64,000 nt of DNA from Chrysomallon squamiferum (Eukaryota > Mollusca > Gastropoda > Neomphalida > Peltospiridae), in NCBI GenBank assembly GCA_012295275.1, contig CM022679.1, positions 16,431,842-16,495,841 on the forward strand, written 5' to 3'. How positions within the stretch are numbered: position 1 is the first letter of the stretch; every line of letters starts with the position of its first letter. The notes beneath the pieces are model-generated. The model was not told the DNA's origin. It saw only the letters and a program-made list of their open reading frames with translations, and did not search any database. The position numbers and the translations under genes are program-made. Shown in pieces: positions 34,467-52,215 of this stretch.

Positions 34467-35059
34467 ATTTTATTTATTTTTTTAACTCAATAAAGTATCT
34501 GTGTTTAAACATGTACAGGTATTATGTAATCCCAGACTATAAAAATGTGATAAATTTTGCTGTTAGTAAATAAAACTAAACGATTTATGTCAGACGTATA
34601 TGGAAGAAATTTAAAAACAGAAGGTTTATTAAATAATGTGCTGTAATATTTTTTAACAGATAATGAATATTAAACATTTTCTCACTTTTATTTAAAAAAA
34701 AAAAAAAATGAAAGAAAGAAAAAGGAACTGAGTGTGAAAACAGTTGGTTTAGGTTAAATTCAACAGACAAACCACTAACTTGTATGTGGTTGAAAGCGGT
34801 AGACGAGTCAGATATTTTAAATGACATAAGACCGATAAAACGCTGTAGGAGCCGAAGTGCAAATTGATGTTGGATGCCAGATTACCGAAACTTCAAAGCC
34901 GACGTATTGTCATTATTTACAACGTTTTGAGCGTAAGACAAAATAATTGCCATCAAATATGTACAGCTGTTTCACACCTCGCCAACAAAATGAGAAAGAA
35001 GAAAAAAAAAAAAAATCTACCGCATCTCTTTTGTTAACAATTTAGAAAAACTAAAAACC

Positions 35060-35560
35060 AAACCACCCATCTACGTTCGCGCCATTGCTACCAAGATTTA
35101 CAAGTCTGATATACGGGCTCTGAATTTTCCACGTTAATCGGTCACAGCAAATCAAAATGGAATCGACGCTTGAACGTTATGTGGGCCAAATTTGCTCCTT
35201 TGATATATATATTTTTTTTTTTTTTTCGTGAAGGTTTATTTTTCTTGTTTTTTTCGCGCTTTCCCAGCAGGTAATAATTTGTCTGACGATTCTGAAATGT
35301 TGTCGGTAACAAGACAAATTGTTGGAGTGTGACTACGTTGCATGAATGATGTTCAGGCAGACGTCAATCGACCCGCGGGAAGAATAGTCAGAGGTTTACA
35401 TTACTCAGCGGGTTCCCGACCTGGCTGGCGCCTCCTTACTGATACCCACCTGCTGAAGATTCGTCTCGAAACCTTCTCGCAGACTGGGTCTCGGGATGTA
35501 CCAGGCAAGGTTTCCTGGTGCAGAACACGTAATCCGAGCACGTGGTGGATAACACTTTGC
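35060..35560. promoter_or_regulatory. Candidate regulatory island
   Basis: Higher CG content and no simple repeats apart from a T run at 35208-35226. E-box CACCTG near 35446. No gene recognised; just upstream of the minisatellite. Confidence 0.15.
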
Positions 35561-35716
35561 TGAATTACTTCTTGAAAAGAAAGCGAATGGAAGAAAAACA
35601 AAATGCTTTCAGGAAACAGATTTAATAAGAAATGAAGAAACCAGTTACGACTTGATGGACAAACAAATACAATAAATCACCTCGTTTCGTTTTGTTATTA
35701 TTTGACTAACAGTTTG

Positions 35717-36547
35717 AAAGTCAGGGTATTGATACGAAGTCAGGGTAACGATGCGAAGCCAGCGTAATAAAACGAAGTCAGGGTATTGATGCGAAGCCAG
35801 CGTAATAATACCAAGTCAGGGTATTGATGCGAAGCCAGCGTAATAATACCAAGTCAGGGTATTGATGCGAAGTCAGGGTATTGATGCGAAGCCAGCGTAA
35901 TAATACCAAGTCAGGGTATTGATGCGAAGCCAGCGTAATAAAACGAAGTCAGGGTATTGATGCGAAGCCAGCGTAATAAAACGAAGTCAGGGTATTGATG
36001 CGAACCCAGCGGAATAATACCAAGTCAGGGTATTGATGCGAAGTCAGGGTATTGATGCGAAGCCAGCGTAATAAAACGAAGTCAGGGTAACGATGCGAAG
36101 CCAGCGTAATAATACCAAGTCAGGGTATTGATGCGAAGCCAGCGTAATAAAACGAAGTCAGGGTAACGATGCGAAGCCAGCGTAATAATACCAAGTCAGG
36201 GTATTGATGCGAAGCCAGCGTAATAATACCAAGTCTGGGTATTGATGCGAAGCCAGCGTAATAATACCAAGTCTGGGTATTGATGCGAAGCCAGCGTAAT
36301 AATACCAAGTCTGGGTATTGATGCGAAGCCAGCGTAATAATACCAAGTCAGGGTAACGATGCGAAGCCAGCGTAATAATACAAAGTCAGGGTATTGATGC
36401 GAAGCCAGCGTAATAATACCAAGTCTGGGTATTGATGCGAAGCCAGCGTAATAATACCAAGTCTGGGTATTGATGCGAAGCTAGCGGAATAATACAAAGT
36501 CAGGGTATTGATGCGAAGCTAGCGGAATAATACAAAGTCAGGGTACT
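35717..36547 (+). repeat. 38-bp minisatellite built of two 19-bp half-units
   Basis: Half-unit A is AAGTCAGGGTATTGATGCG and half-unit B is AAGCCAGCGTAATAATACC; they are themselves related. About 43 half-units occur, mostly alternating A-B, with AA doublets and variants (TAACG, AAAACG, TCTGGG, CTAGCGG). The ends show more divergent units. Open minus-strand frames here come from the repeat. Confidence 0.96.
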
Positions 36548-37500
36548 GCATTTATTGAAACATTTTCATTGTTAATTTTTCATAATAAGAAATGTTTTTA
36601 CATTTCAGAAAGCTCCGATTTTTAAATTCTTTTTTCGAACAGAACATCTGATCATATCTAGATATATCACTCAAAGAATATTTCTTTGTTGATACGAAGC
36701 TTATTTTTGGGAAAATACTTTTATTAAGTGTCAGCACTGCATCTGTGATAAAGATGATACAGAGAACAAAAATTCGCTTTTGTCAATCACTGAGTTACTC
36801 TTACTGATTAGCAACAAGGATTTTTTTTAATATGCACCTTCCCACAGACTCCAGAAATTTTTTCTGTTTTATATAGTAGCAATTTTCTTAATTTCTTCTT
36901 TGTCTTTTAATTTTTATTTATTATTCTTTTGTTAAGATAATATTATTTATTAAATATGATAAAATGTTTTTGATCTTTTTGAAATTAGAACAACTTTTGA
37001 AACTCATTATTTTTCTTCTTCTACTGTTGCATTAGGATTGTATAAATAACGTTTTGATGTAGTTTATCACTTTAATGCGTATGTGTTTATTTAATTTTTA
37101 TTATATTACTCTGCTACCTTTATATTTAATCGTGAGTTAATGCAGCCAATTTCATGAGATTTATTACACATTTTCATGAGTGTTTAGACTAAATTGGAAA
37201 GTTGCAAGATGGTTTTGATTAATAACAGATTTAATATATTGTTACTGCCAGCTTACCGCAGCCAGTGAAACATTTGTTTTTATATTTTATTATTTTTACT
37301 GAAGATCATACATACGTAATATTCAGTTTATATTATCAATGAACCAATACTAAATGAAAACAAGGCTATAAATCAGTTATTTTTCACTGATATTTAACTG
37401 CAGAACGCTTTTTTTTTGGACTTAGAGCTAATGAAAAAGTAAATCCAGATGTGAAGTTTGAATCCGCTTCCTTGTATTAGAGATCTCACAGAGCGATGCG
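36548..37500. other. AT-rich intergenic DNA
   Basis: No gene or repeat of note. Confidence 0.5.
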
Positions 37501-37735
37501 TGGCACACACCCACCCACCCACCCACCCCCACACACATACACAAACACACCCACACCCACACCCACACACACACACACACACACACACTTATACCAACAT
37601 ACACAAACACACATACATATACACATATACACACACACACATACTCATACCAACATACACAAACACACACACACACATACACACACACATATACACACAC
37701 ATATACACACACATACACAAACACACATATATACA
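37501..37735. repeat. (CA)n-based compound microsatellite
   Basis: CA mixed with CCCA, CATA and CAAA units. Confidence 0.95.
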
Positions 37736-38715
37736 TCATCTCGGAGTCAGGACATTAAACACAAAAAAATTTGTCATGCTAATTATGGCTGCAACGGAAA
37801 ATAGTCCAATAGTGTTTTAGTCCACTCACTGTCGTATTCATTCTTACCAATCAGCCATTCATTTAAAATAAAATAACATAATGAGAGCTACGTAAATGGC
37901 ATTACTGGGTATTGAAATGTTTTAGTTATTCCCGAATTTGTAGCATCTGTTATTCAGTTAGTCACTAATATTTGAAATTTCCAAGTTTACTCATCAAAGT
38001 CAGTAATAAAGAAAGGCCATAAGCGCTGGGTAAAAGGGTCGTGGTTTACTGGGTTTCGTCCTCGGAGACGATGTCTAGAAAATGCAGTTTCATCTCACTT
38101 AAACACACTTATCAGAACATTACTGTATGTATTACGAGGTGTGAAACAACGCTGTCATTGATCGTTCAGACTCTACCATCGTCAGTTAGTCTGGCAGACT
38201 TGTGGAAGATGTCCTAAGAGGCCATGAGTCATCAAGTGTCCAGTCTGGCATTTCGGTTCAACGCGCAGGGTTACAGTTCAGCGATAGAGCTGCTTCTACA
38301 GAGCGGTCTGCCTACAAGATCGCATCACATCAATCCGGCCTTTAACTAATTTCACGTTCCATCCGTGCTCCGTGCTAGGAGAATATCTGAAAAGATAATA
38401 TTTCCTCAGCTGATTCTATTACTATTATTACAAAAACTAACATCTGATACAAAAAGTGTATTTGAGATACAACAACAAATATAAATAATAAAATAAATAA
38501 ACAAATAAATAATAAAATTAAAAATTATGAGTGTGTGTGTGGGTGTAAAATTTAAAAAAATATTAAAAAGTAATAACACAAAAAGCAACAAGAGAACATA
38601 ATTAATAAACTGCTTAATTATGTAGAATTACCTGTTTGTCACAAGTTATTTTTTTATGGTGAAATTTAAAAACGTTATTATTAAAACTATTTAACGTGTG
38701 TATGTATGTGTTTGT

Positions 38716-38718
<3 letters not shown>
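37736..38718. other. Intergenic, no gene recognised
   Basis: 38020-38390 is of balanced composition and repeat-free; otherwise A/T-rich. Confidence 0.4.

Positions 38719-38809
<91 letters not shown>
38719..38809. repeat. (GA)n array
   Basis: About 90 bases of AG. Confidence 0.97.
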
Positions 38810-38814
<5 letters not shown>

Positions 38815-39481
38815 AAAACAGATATAGATAACAAAAATGTAGAGAAATAACGACAGAGAGACTTATAGACAGTGAAAGAGAGAGCGGGACCTGTAGTCAG
38901 ACAGATAAACGGACAGACACCTACAGTGACATATATATATACATAGGCAGGCAGACAGCAAGTGAAAATGAGAAAGAAAGAAAGAGAGAGGTGAAGAAAA
39001 GAGAAGGAAAAAGGTCTACAAGTTCATATCGTGCCTGTGAGAATGTAAACTTCTCGGAACTAATTCTCTTCCTGAAGTGAAATGTAACACCATTGACAGC
39101 GATCTACAACTTGTAATGACCGAGGTGAATTCTTTATTAAGTATGATTTGCTTAATGGCATCGCAACAGTATGCGATAAGCATATCTGATCCGCGGTCAC
39201 GTGATGCGCTTCCATCCACGCTTGCGCGAGAATGCTAACTTGGTGTACTTGGAGCCGTCAATTTGGTTTCGGCTCTGAAAGAAGGGATGCCCGTTTGATG
39301 GACGTACATTACGTTACAGTCGTTTCGTTGTTGGGACAACACTGCTGCGCGTATATGAAGGAATTACAAATCAAATTGTGTGAAGGCGTTCTGTGCCTTA
39401 CGTGCAAGTTGCAAATTAACCATTTCTGGTCATAGCTTTTTTTTTTTTCTTTTTCATTTAATTTTTTTTTTTTTTTTTTTT

Positions 39482-39660
39482 TGGATGCCAGTGGAGGATT
39501 TTTTTCTTGCAGTGAGCCTCACCCCTCAAATCCTGGGGGTGATGCGTGCTGCGTGGTTCAAGACCTCACCAGGTGGTGCAAAAAACAGTTTTCAATTTGG
39601 ATAATTTTCTTCAATTCTCAAAAACAAACAAAAACCATAGGTGGAGGTAAGTTCACTTTT
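39482..39660 (-). mobile_element. Possible short retroelement with A-tail
   Basis: A GC-richer block next to a T-rich run (39440-39481), which on the minus strand would be a poly(A) tail. A pol III B-box-like GGTTCAAGACC lies near 39556-39566 but on the plus strand, which conflicts with the tail. Second copies would be needed to call it a SINE. Confidence 0.2.
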
Positions 39661-41040
39661 TTTTTTTCACTTTATTTCTATTTAATTGTTATTTTTTGTT
39701 TTATGATCTTTCTGAAGGAGTTTAACATTTGATTATGTAAGAAAGCACAACGGTAAATGGAAACTAAAGTCAATGTTTTTAAAGATTTTGTCAAAGTGAC
39801 GCTTTATTTCAGCGCTGAGGTGACAAATACCAGAACATGTTAATTGCGATAACGCATCTCTCGTGTGAATGCTGCTGCGCCTAAAATACATCTACAAATT
39901 ATTTTGACTTGATTTTAATCCATGCTAGCGAGACACCGCCGTCCTGTGAATTCAACTCAGAGTAAAGATCCATGAGAAAGAAGAGAAATCCTCACCATTT
40001 TTAACATCCAGATGACAAACGAGTTGAATCGTTTGTAGACTTCTCAAAATAGCATTTTAAACATATGCTTGTGTGTTTGTACGTTTACATTTATGGGTGA
40101 ATGCGAGTGAATGTTTTAAATTTCGTTTTGATTTGCAAAATATATTTAAATATTCAAAGTAAGTGACAGATTTCCCTATTATAATATTTTTACTTTCAGG
40201 ACACTGTTGATAATTTTAATTACTACTTCTTACTTCTGGTGAAGCATACATCCAACTGACGTTTTTGTTCATCTGGAGACCTTTTTATGTTTTATTTTTC
40301 TAATGTAGAAACTTTATTAGTTATGTCAGACTGAAAGAGAAGTATGCAGTATTTCCGATAAGAAGAAAAATTAAACTGATTGATTTTTTATATGTTTGGC
40401 AATTCTGCGTCAAAAACAGACAGCATCTCTGACAGCTGATGATTTTACTTTGAAACATTCCAGGAAAAGAATGCACCAGGGGCGGACCGTGCAGCTCAGA
40501 ACAGAGCAGCCCATAATTTTAGTGAAATTTAACATTATAAATAAATAAAGGTGAAGGAAAATAAGGGTTGGAGTGCGCCTGGTTTGCTGTCCCCTGGAGT
40601 ATTAGCTCTACGAGTATTAGCTCTCCGTTCATATAGACTGTGAGAAGCTAGACAAAATTACCTATAGTTCACTGAGGTTTTGTCGTTTATACTCGCTTAT
40701 CTTGTAACCCCGGGAGGCGGGCGTTTCTTTTTGTCGATTCTTCCCAGGGTCTTTCTTATCAGGTTGCCTTATTAGCAGAGTTCAAGGGTGAGGGTTAAAT
40801 GTTCCTAAGCTTCATTTACAGATGATCAAACTTCGTTTGCAGATTCTTTTCCATAGCATCTTCGTGATTTGGTACACCAGCACGATAGTTTGCTTAACTC
40901 CAAATATTTTCGAATGCATGCCTGTTTGAGCATGTTCTGTGTTTTATAAAGATTTCATACAGTAGATGTGAAGTCAATGTATTTTACAACAAATATGTCA
41001 GAATATTTCTTTTACTGAAGACGTACTTTCTTCTTCTTCT
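39661..41040. other. Intergenic, no gene recognised
   Basis: 40470-40770 is GC-richer and includes a 15-bp tandem duplication, GAGTATTAGCTCT(A/C)C, at about 40598-40627. Confidence 0.45.
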
Positions 41041-41084
<44 letters not shown>

Positions 41085-41346
41085 CTATTTGGAATGCATC
41101 ATTTACTTACTTTCTTCAGTATCATTTTTACGGCCACTTAATATACACCTTCGTAGGTAATTCACTGTTTTGTGTATGAATACTTTTCATTCTGCGAAGT
41201 GTGTTAAATCTATATCTTTTGGATTCACTTTCATATTTCAGTCGGAGAGAAAAAATAGATTTAAAGCAAAATAAGTTAAAGCAATACAAAGGATTTCTGC
41301 AGTCAGGAATGTTATTATTATTATTTTTTTTTTTTTTAAACCCAAC

Positions 41347-41404
<58 letters not shown>
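41041..41404. repeat. Poly(T) tract and (CA)n array
   Basis: T run 41044-41082; (CA)n 41347-41404, with unique DNA between. Confidence 0.93.
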
Positions 41405-41408
<4 letters not shown>

Positions 41409-41433
41409 AAAAATAACAAAACAGTATATAAGG

Positions 41434-41475
41434 CATAAAAAGAATTAAATTACAGTAAAAGAATTTAGATTATTT
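41434..41475 (+). repeat. Dispersed short repeat, copy 2
   Basis: Near-identical to 32202-32246, directly oriented. Confidence 0.75.
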
Positions 41476-42940
<1,465 letters not shown>

Positions 42941-43279
42941 ACTTAGACAGATATATATATCTGTCTTTGTCTCTATCTTTCTCTTTCTGTCTCTGTTGAC
43001 TTGTGCTCCTCCTGAAGACAAATGTCTGTTACCGTTAAGCGGTTCGTTATTATTTTGCGTGCCACGCGACCTTCTTACTCTGAACTGAAATACATGAGAT
43101 CCAGTTCTATGGTAAACTCAGCAAGAAAATACTTTGTTCGTTAATTAGTTTAGAGCAGACACTAGATTAGCAGCTAAAGTAGTAGTGGGAAGACAAAATT
43201 GTTTCAGAGAACTAACTCAGTTATTAATTTATTTTCTGTGTTCTTTTCATTCTTTTTTTATTCGTACATATTAAGAGAT

Positions 43280-43800
<521 letters not shown>

Positions 43801-45048
43801 TGTAGATTACAGTTCCTTGTAGACTTACGAAAGTCTGTTGAGGACAATTTCAGAATAAATGGTACATGATAGTAGACAGAGAATTAGTGCATATTTTGGT
43901 ATTACTGAAATTATGTTTAGGTTGTTTTCTGGTTTTATGAAGCTATTATGAAGTTTAATTTTTCTTTCTCAGTAATATATATATATCTGCTGAACTAATT
44001 TAATAAGAAGAAACTGACAAATGAAAGTTTAATTCAGTGAGTTACTTAACATATTTCTAATCTGCATTCACATTCTTCGTATGCCTGATTAAGGATATTA
44101 GAGATAAGAACAGAAGAAACCCGCTAGAGAACTTATTTTCAGTTAGTAGCTGTGGTCTGTTGTAAGCCAGACAGAGACTTATTTGTAGCAATTTTTGATA
44201 AACCAGTCTCGGACACTGGTTTGGAACGGGATATAGCCAAATAGGAGAGGCGAAAACTTTGTTTGTTATGATATTTCGTTTCACTTAAATAACTGAAATG
44301 AACAGGTGCAGTATATAAGTAATACTGACACTGATAAACTTCATCTAGGAAGATGTTAATGAAATTGATGATTACTGTCAGTCAAATGAAATATATAATC
44401 AAAAGGTGGTTTTAATGATTCCTACATACGATAATAACCTGTCTGGGTTAACGAAATCAGTATAAGTTAAATATGAACGTAATGTGTTAGAAAAATGCTT
44501 ATCTGGTACTCCAATTCGTACTAACCTTTTAGCAGCAACAACAACAACAACAAAACCTGATGAATTTGATTTCCATAGAGGCAAAAATGATATATTGAGG
44601 GGGGCAAACATCGGTTACTAAAGATCAGCAGAAATCGTATCATACCATGAATGCTGTAATGGTAAAACATAATTATAATTTAGAATAAGAACAATACATT
44701 ACCATACAGTGCAATACAATACAACAGAATACCATAAAAAAATAAATAATAAAACAATAATAATAGTGAAAAATAATAAATACATAAATAAATAAGATCC
44801 TCCACAATCATATTAATATCGACGAAAGGTAATAGTAGCACATGTCGTTAGTGTTATTTGTCAGATTACAAGTAATAAAATTAAAGTGTACGTTTTTTTT
44901 CAAATTCCAGGTTGTGACACCAGTTTAAAATGTTAACCCTCACGTTTAAATTTAGTTTACTATGTTTATGAACACGACTTTTCATATTTTTGTGTATTAG
45001 TTTACATTGTTAACTTACTTTGTATGGAAAAGTGCTATATAAATATGG
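43801..45048. other. AT-rich intergenic DNA
   Basis: No gene recognised; short CAA and A-rich runs. Confidence 0.5.
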
Positions 45049-45049
45049 G

Positions 45050-45111
<62 letters not shown>
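45049..45111. repeat. (AAT)n array
   Basis: About 20 uninterrupted AAT units. Confidence 0.97.
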
Positions 45112-45113
<2 letters not shown>

Positions 45114-47081
45114 TAACCCAGACTAACAAGGTGAACATGTACAGAAATAACTGAGTATGATATTACTAAGTCGTCTTTTATTTTCATTGTTTTATTATTT
45201 AAATATATTCGTGTACTGTACATACTTAAATGATGGTGGTATACATCTGAGTGTTCCTTTAAATTAGGGATCGGCAAAGTAGTTCGTGGAAATGAATAGG
45301 AACAAAAAGAGGAACAAACACAGGAACTGAAGAAATAAACAAACTCGAATGTGAAATGAATCCTAGCGAGACACAGTACTGAATAAAAAGAGCGAAGAAA
45401 TTATTATCTTCAAACAGAGAAATTTATTACTATTTCTGAGGAATGTTGAAGTATTTTGGCTCTGTTAGAATAATTTTTATCTTTTGTTGAAATGATTTTA
45501 ATGTGAAATTTGCAGCTATTACAAAAACTACATAGTGATGAATCATATCCGATGAATGCGTTTCTAGACACTGCTGATGTTCATATCCAAGTACTTACAC
45601 GAGAATTCTCGCTATATTTGTCATGGACCCTTTTTTACTACCATATCATACCACTGTAATGTCTTTTGGCAAACATAAAACAATTTTCGTTGATGGCAGT
45701 AACTGAAAAAGGAACCTAGTAATTTTTTCATCGCTTACGTTAATTTTCATTACTTTTTTTTTTTTTTTGGTTTTCTGTCTTTTCTTTCCTTTGTATTGTT
45801 TTCTTCTTTCTTTTTTCAGTGTTTTATTGCACAGCAGATGAAAAATGTATGTTAACAGGCTTTCCATAACACCGCAAATTCATTTACATATATAAGATTT
45901 CAAAAACAAAATACCAAAGCATACACTAACAGCTCTACTTATGAGACTGGAACTGCCAGTTTTCGCTCTTTGTTTTATCATAAAAATACAAAACTGCTGC
46001 TGTTCGAATATCATCGATATTTGCGCACCTTAAATAAACAGAACTCGCGTATGGAAGAATAAAACTTAGTTTTGGCTAACAGAAATTTTCTTTCAAATAA
46101 TCGAAAGCAACATAGCTCATTTTCCTTCCCCTAAGCAAGAACGTTTATTTTATTGTTCTTTTTCTTTTTAGATGTTATTACGGTTGAAACATGTTTTAGT
46201 TATCTGTGACCTTGAAGTGTGGGTTAAGTGGTTAATGACTGATTAGGTTAACAGAGGGAAGAAGGTACAGCCAATCTCGAGGATACAAACTTTAATACTG
46301 CAAATTTACGTTCATATTAGTATCACCTGCAAACACATTTTTCTTATTACAGTCAAGTAACTGTTTTCATTCACTCTCTTCACTCAGTGGTAGCCACCTG
46401 AGTTAGACATCGATCTATAACAGTTGTTAAGAAAAGTTAAATAATTTAATTAGAAAAACAAACCATGACTTATTTTAGATATATATAAAAAAAAAATTAA
46501 TCTTAACATTGCGATATAAAAAGAAATTATGAATATTCACTGAATTTTATTTCTGTGGTCATTCTGGAAGGGCACTGGGAGGAGTTCTCAGGACAGATAT
46601 CTAGGCTGCTACACACACTGGCAGAGATTGTCGAAAGTCTAGCTCAGAGTCGTCAAGACTCATGCATAACCACTCAGTGATACTTCTGTGGTCATTTAGA
46701 CTTGATTGCTTTGTGATTATATCGCTGCTGCCATCTTGAGGCACGATTCTGGATTGATTAACCTCCTCATTGTGAGGGTGGTAGGTTGGAACAGAACGCA
46801 TTACTGTCTGAAACGTGATGTCATTGCTCTAAAAATAGTAATTTCTAAATCAAAGTGCTACCGAAAACTGTATTATAATAATTATGTCTCGCAATCGTGT
46901 ATTACTCTAGAAATCTTAATTTATTTTAGAAATAATTTTTGTAATCACATTTTTTGTACGTGGCATCTTTTCAAATGAAAATAAATATATTTCCATAGTT
47001 TATGTATTATTAATGGCATAACAGAAAAACATGTCATTGAAACTTACGGTCAAAATTTTTACGAAGTGTGCCCTTACTGTT

Positions 47082-47112
<31 letters not shown>

Positions 47113-48863
47113 ATAATGAAATTCATTGTTCCAATAACTTACTGAAAGTTAAAAATAAAACTGATGGAGTCCCCTTTGGCCCTGTTGAAAAGTTTCTGTA
47201 TGTCGGGTTACATATGGTTGAAACACAACAAACATTTTACATTAACTAATGTAACGGTTAGATAAAGACAGTTGTTCTCCATTTTCTGTAAAAGAACACA
47301 TTAAGTTTTAATAGTATAGAAACTGTTCGTTAATTAGTTGCGTACGAGTTATTTCCCTTGTCATCATTACATTTAACTGTCGGAGTCTGGGATAAACTAA
47401 AAATCTGGGAACTGTTACACACTGAGATATGATTTTTAATGCATTATGATTTTTATTATTATTATTATTTGTTTGAATAACTGAATAATATATGAATAGT
47501 GGTGAAAACGACTGATTGTTAAAGAAATGTTAAATCCTAAATAAATATTACATATGTAATATTTTCGTCATAAAAAGGCAATCGATGTATGTATGAAATC
47601 GTTAACTTTCTTCTTTTTTTTGTTGGTACTTAATTGCTTATATGTCTCAAAACATTCTTCGAACTTATCTTTTATAGTATTAAAGTGAACACTGTATGCG
47701 GTTCTTTGCATCTATGCTGTGTTCTTTTTGTATATATATATTTTTAATGTTTTTTCCTCAGTCAGCACGATTACTTATAAAGAACTGAATTGTTGTCAAA
47801 AAGAATGTAATAAACTTTCTCAACTGACAAAAGCACCTACATATTTCCTGAAAACTTGCTAAAGTAAATGATGAAATACAGAAAAAAAAAAAAAAAAAAA
47901 AAAAAACATAAATAAATAAAAAGACGATAAAGAAAAAAGAAGAAAAAAACGAGATGATAAAATTTAAATCTTAAATAATATAATAAAAAATAAATAAATA
48001 AATAAAAATTAAAAAACGAATTCGTTAAAGAACTGATATTTTTTACGTTTTATTCTTTTAGTCCTTTATCGCACTGATAATTATTCCCCACAGATAGTTT
48101 TATATTCAAGATAATTATCGTCTTTATGCGATATGATTAACTCATGCGAGTCTGGATATCAGCTCTGTCATTAACACTTGTACATGAAAAATCTCTGCTT
48201 GCAGAATGATGTGTTCCTTTCATGAATAGCTAACAGTACAGAAGACGAATCTGGTTTTTGCCATGCGGGTCAATCCTAGGAAAAAACAACAACACGATCT
48301 CAGTTATAGTTGCAGAAAGATATATTTAGGAACTCGCATATCTATCTATCATTTGTCTGTTTTCGTAACATTCACCGCAGAGGGTCCATCTTCTGTTTAT
48401 ATCCCATTCTATTTATACAAAAAGGAAAAGAATGCCTTCTAGATCTTTTTTTTCTTCACATCTTTCCTTTTCACAATGAAAGAAAACGGGTCCGTGGGTA
48501 CAGTGATAGATGTGTTAGAAGAAAAGCAAGAAGCTGGCCTTGCAGCGGTAATAGACAAAACACAGTTGTCAGTCACGAGATGCAGTGTACAGGCAGCAAC
48601 AGTTATCTGAAGCAGAAATGCAACATCAAAGTAATATTTCAGAAAACGATTTATTTTTATGTATGTTTGTATGTACACACATCGCAGACCGGGAAAATGA
48701 AGAAGTCGTTCTGACCCTCCTGTAGATAAAAGTTCTTGTTCGCAGTTTCTTTGACACCAGGTCATTGTTCTGTTAATTTACATATTGTGATATTTTAAGC
48801 ATTCGCTTTAATAATTTTATATCTATAGTGCATAAATTATACTTACTGTTCAAAACTGGGGCG
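45112..48863. other. AT-rich intergenic DNA
   Basis: (TTTA)n at about 47080-47110, A run 47880-47906 with (AAAT)n to about 48010. Frames at 48310-48765 overlap on both strands and have no recognisable domain. No gene seen. Confidence 0.45.
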
Positions 48864-48967
48864 AATTGCTAAATGTAGTATGAAATATATATTTGTTCCT
48901 TAAGGGAAGACTTTTAAACAACTTTATAAAGTTGGGTAAAAGGTATTTCATATCACATTTAGCAACT
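48864..48967. repeat. 104-bp foldback with internal palindrome
   Basis: Arms 48864-48888 and 48943-48967 are reverse complements (GCTAAATGTAGTATGAAATA / TATTTCATATCACATTTAGC, few mismatches). The loop holds a perfect 16-bp palindrome, CAACTTTATAAAGTTG, at 48919-48934. Confidence 0.85.
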
Positions 48968-49057
48968 CTATTTATGCACAGGAATAGAATTTGTGTATAT
49001 GTGATATTAAACCAATATAATAAAACACTCATATTTATTAAAGAATAACATCTTGAA

Positions 49058-49230
49058 ATGGGGCCTTTTATGCGAGGCCTGGGGCAAAAGGTCTACCATG
49101 GGCTTTTACCCCATGCAAAATTTTAATGAGTGAACCATCAACTGTTCTGAAAACAAGTTATTAAATATAAAGCCAACAGATCCCTTTCAAACTTCTTTAA
49201 CCAAAAACATTAATAATAATAATAATAATA

Positions 49231-49275
<45 letters not shown>

Positions 49276-49510
49276 ATCGTAAAATGTTATAAGAATTTGT
49301 CAAAAATACGAAATTTCATAAAATACTTAAATGAGTTAGAGGTAAAGCTTCGGGGTATAGAGGTATATATACTGCACTATATGACAGGTACTCTATTGTT
49401 CTAATCTTATAATGTGGCTTCTGCTTTCAGTTCATGTGTACATTTCATTACAAAGCCAATGGGCTTTTTACCCGAAGAGCGCCTTTTACCCATTCTCCTC
49501 TCTATGTAAT
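49058..49510. repeat. Interval with repeated GGGTAAAAG-type motifs
   Basis: GGGCTTTTACCCC near 49101-49113, GGGCTTTTTACCC near 49462-49474, CCTTTTACCC near 49490, plus GGGGCAAAAGG near 49083, which can pair with the first. An (AAT)n array (49207-49271) lies inside. Perhaps a decayed element. Confidence 0.4.
49207..49271. repeat. (AAT)n array
   Basis: About 21 AAT units with one base missing in the middle. Confidence 0.95.

Positions 49511-52215
<2,705 letters not shown>

Noticed and set aside
36120-36346. Overlapping frames with a WYYYAGFASIP repeat
   Set aside because: Translations of the 38-bp minisatellite. The unit length is not a multiple of three, so the same peptide appears in shifted frames.
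40474-40490. CAGGGGCGGACC as a hAT-type terminus
   Set aside because: No matching inverted end or 8-bp target duplication found nearby.
48310-48765. Overlapping 134- and 108-codon frames on opposite strands
   Set aside because: Neither resembles a known family, and overlap on both strands points to chance.
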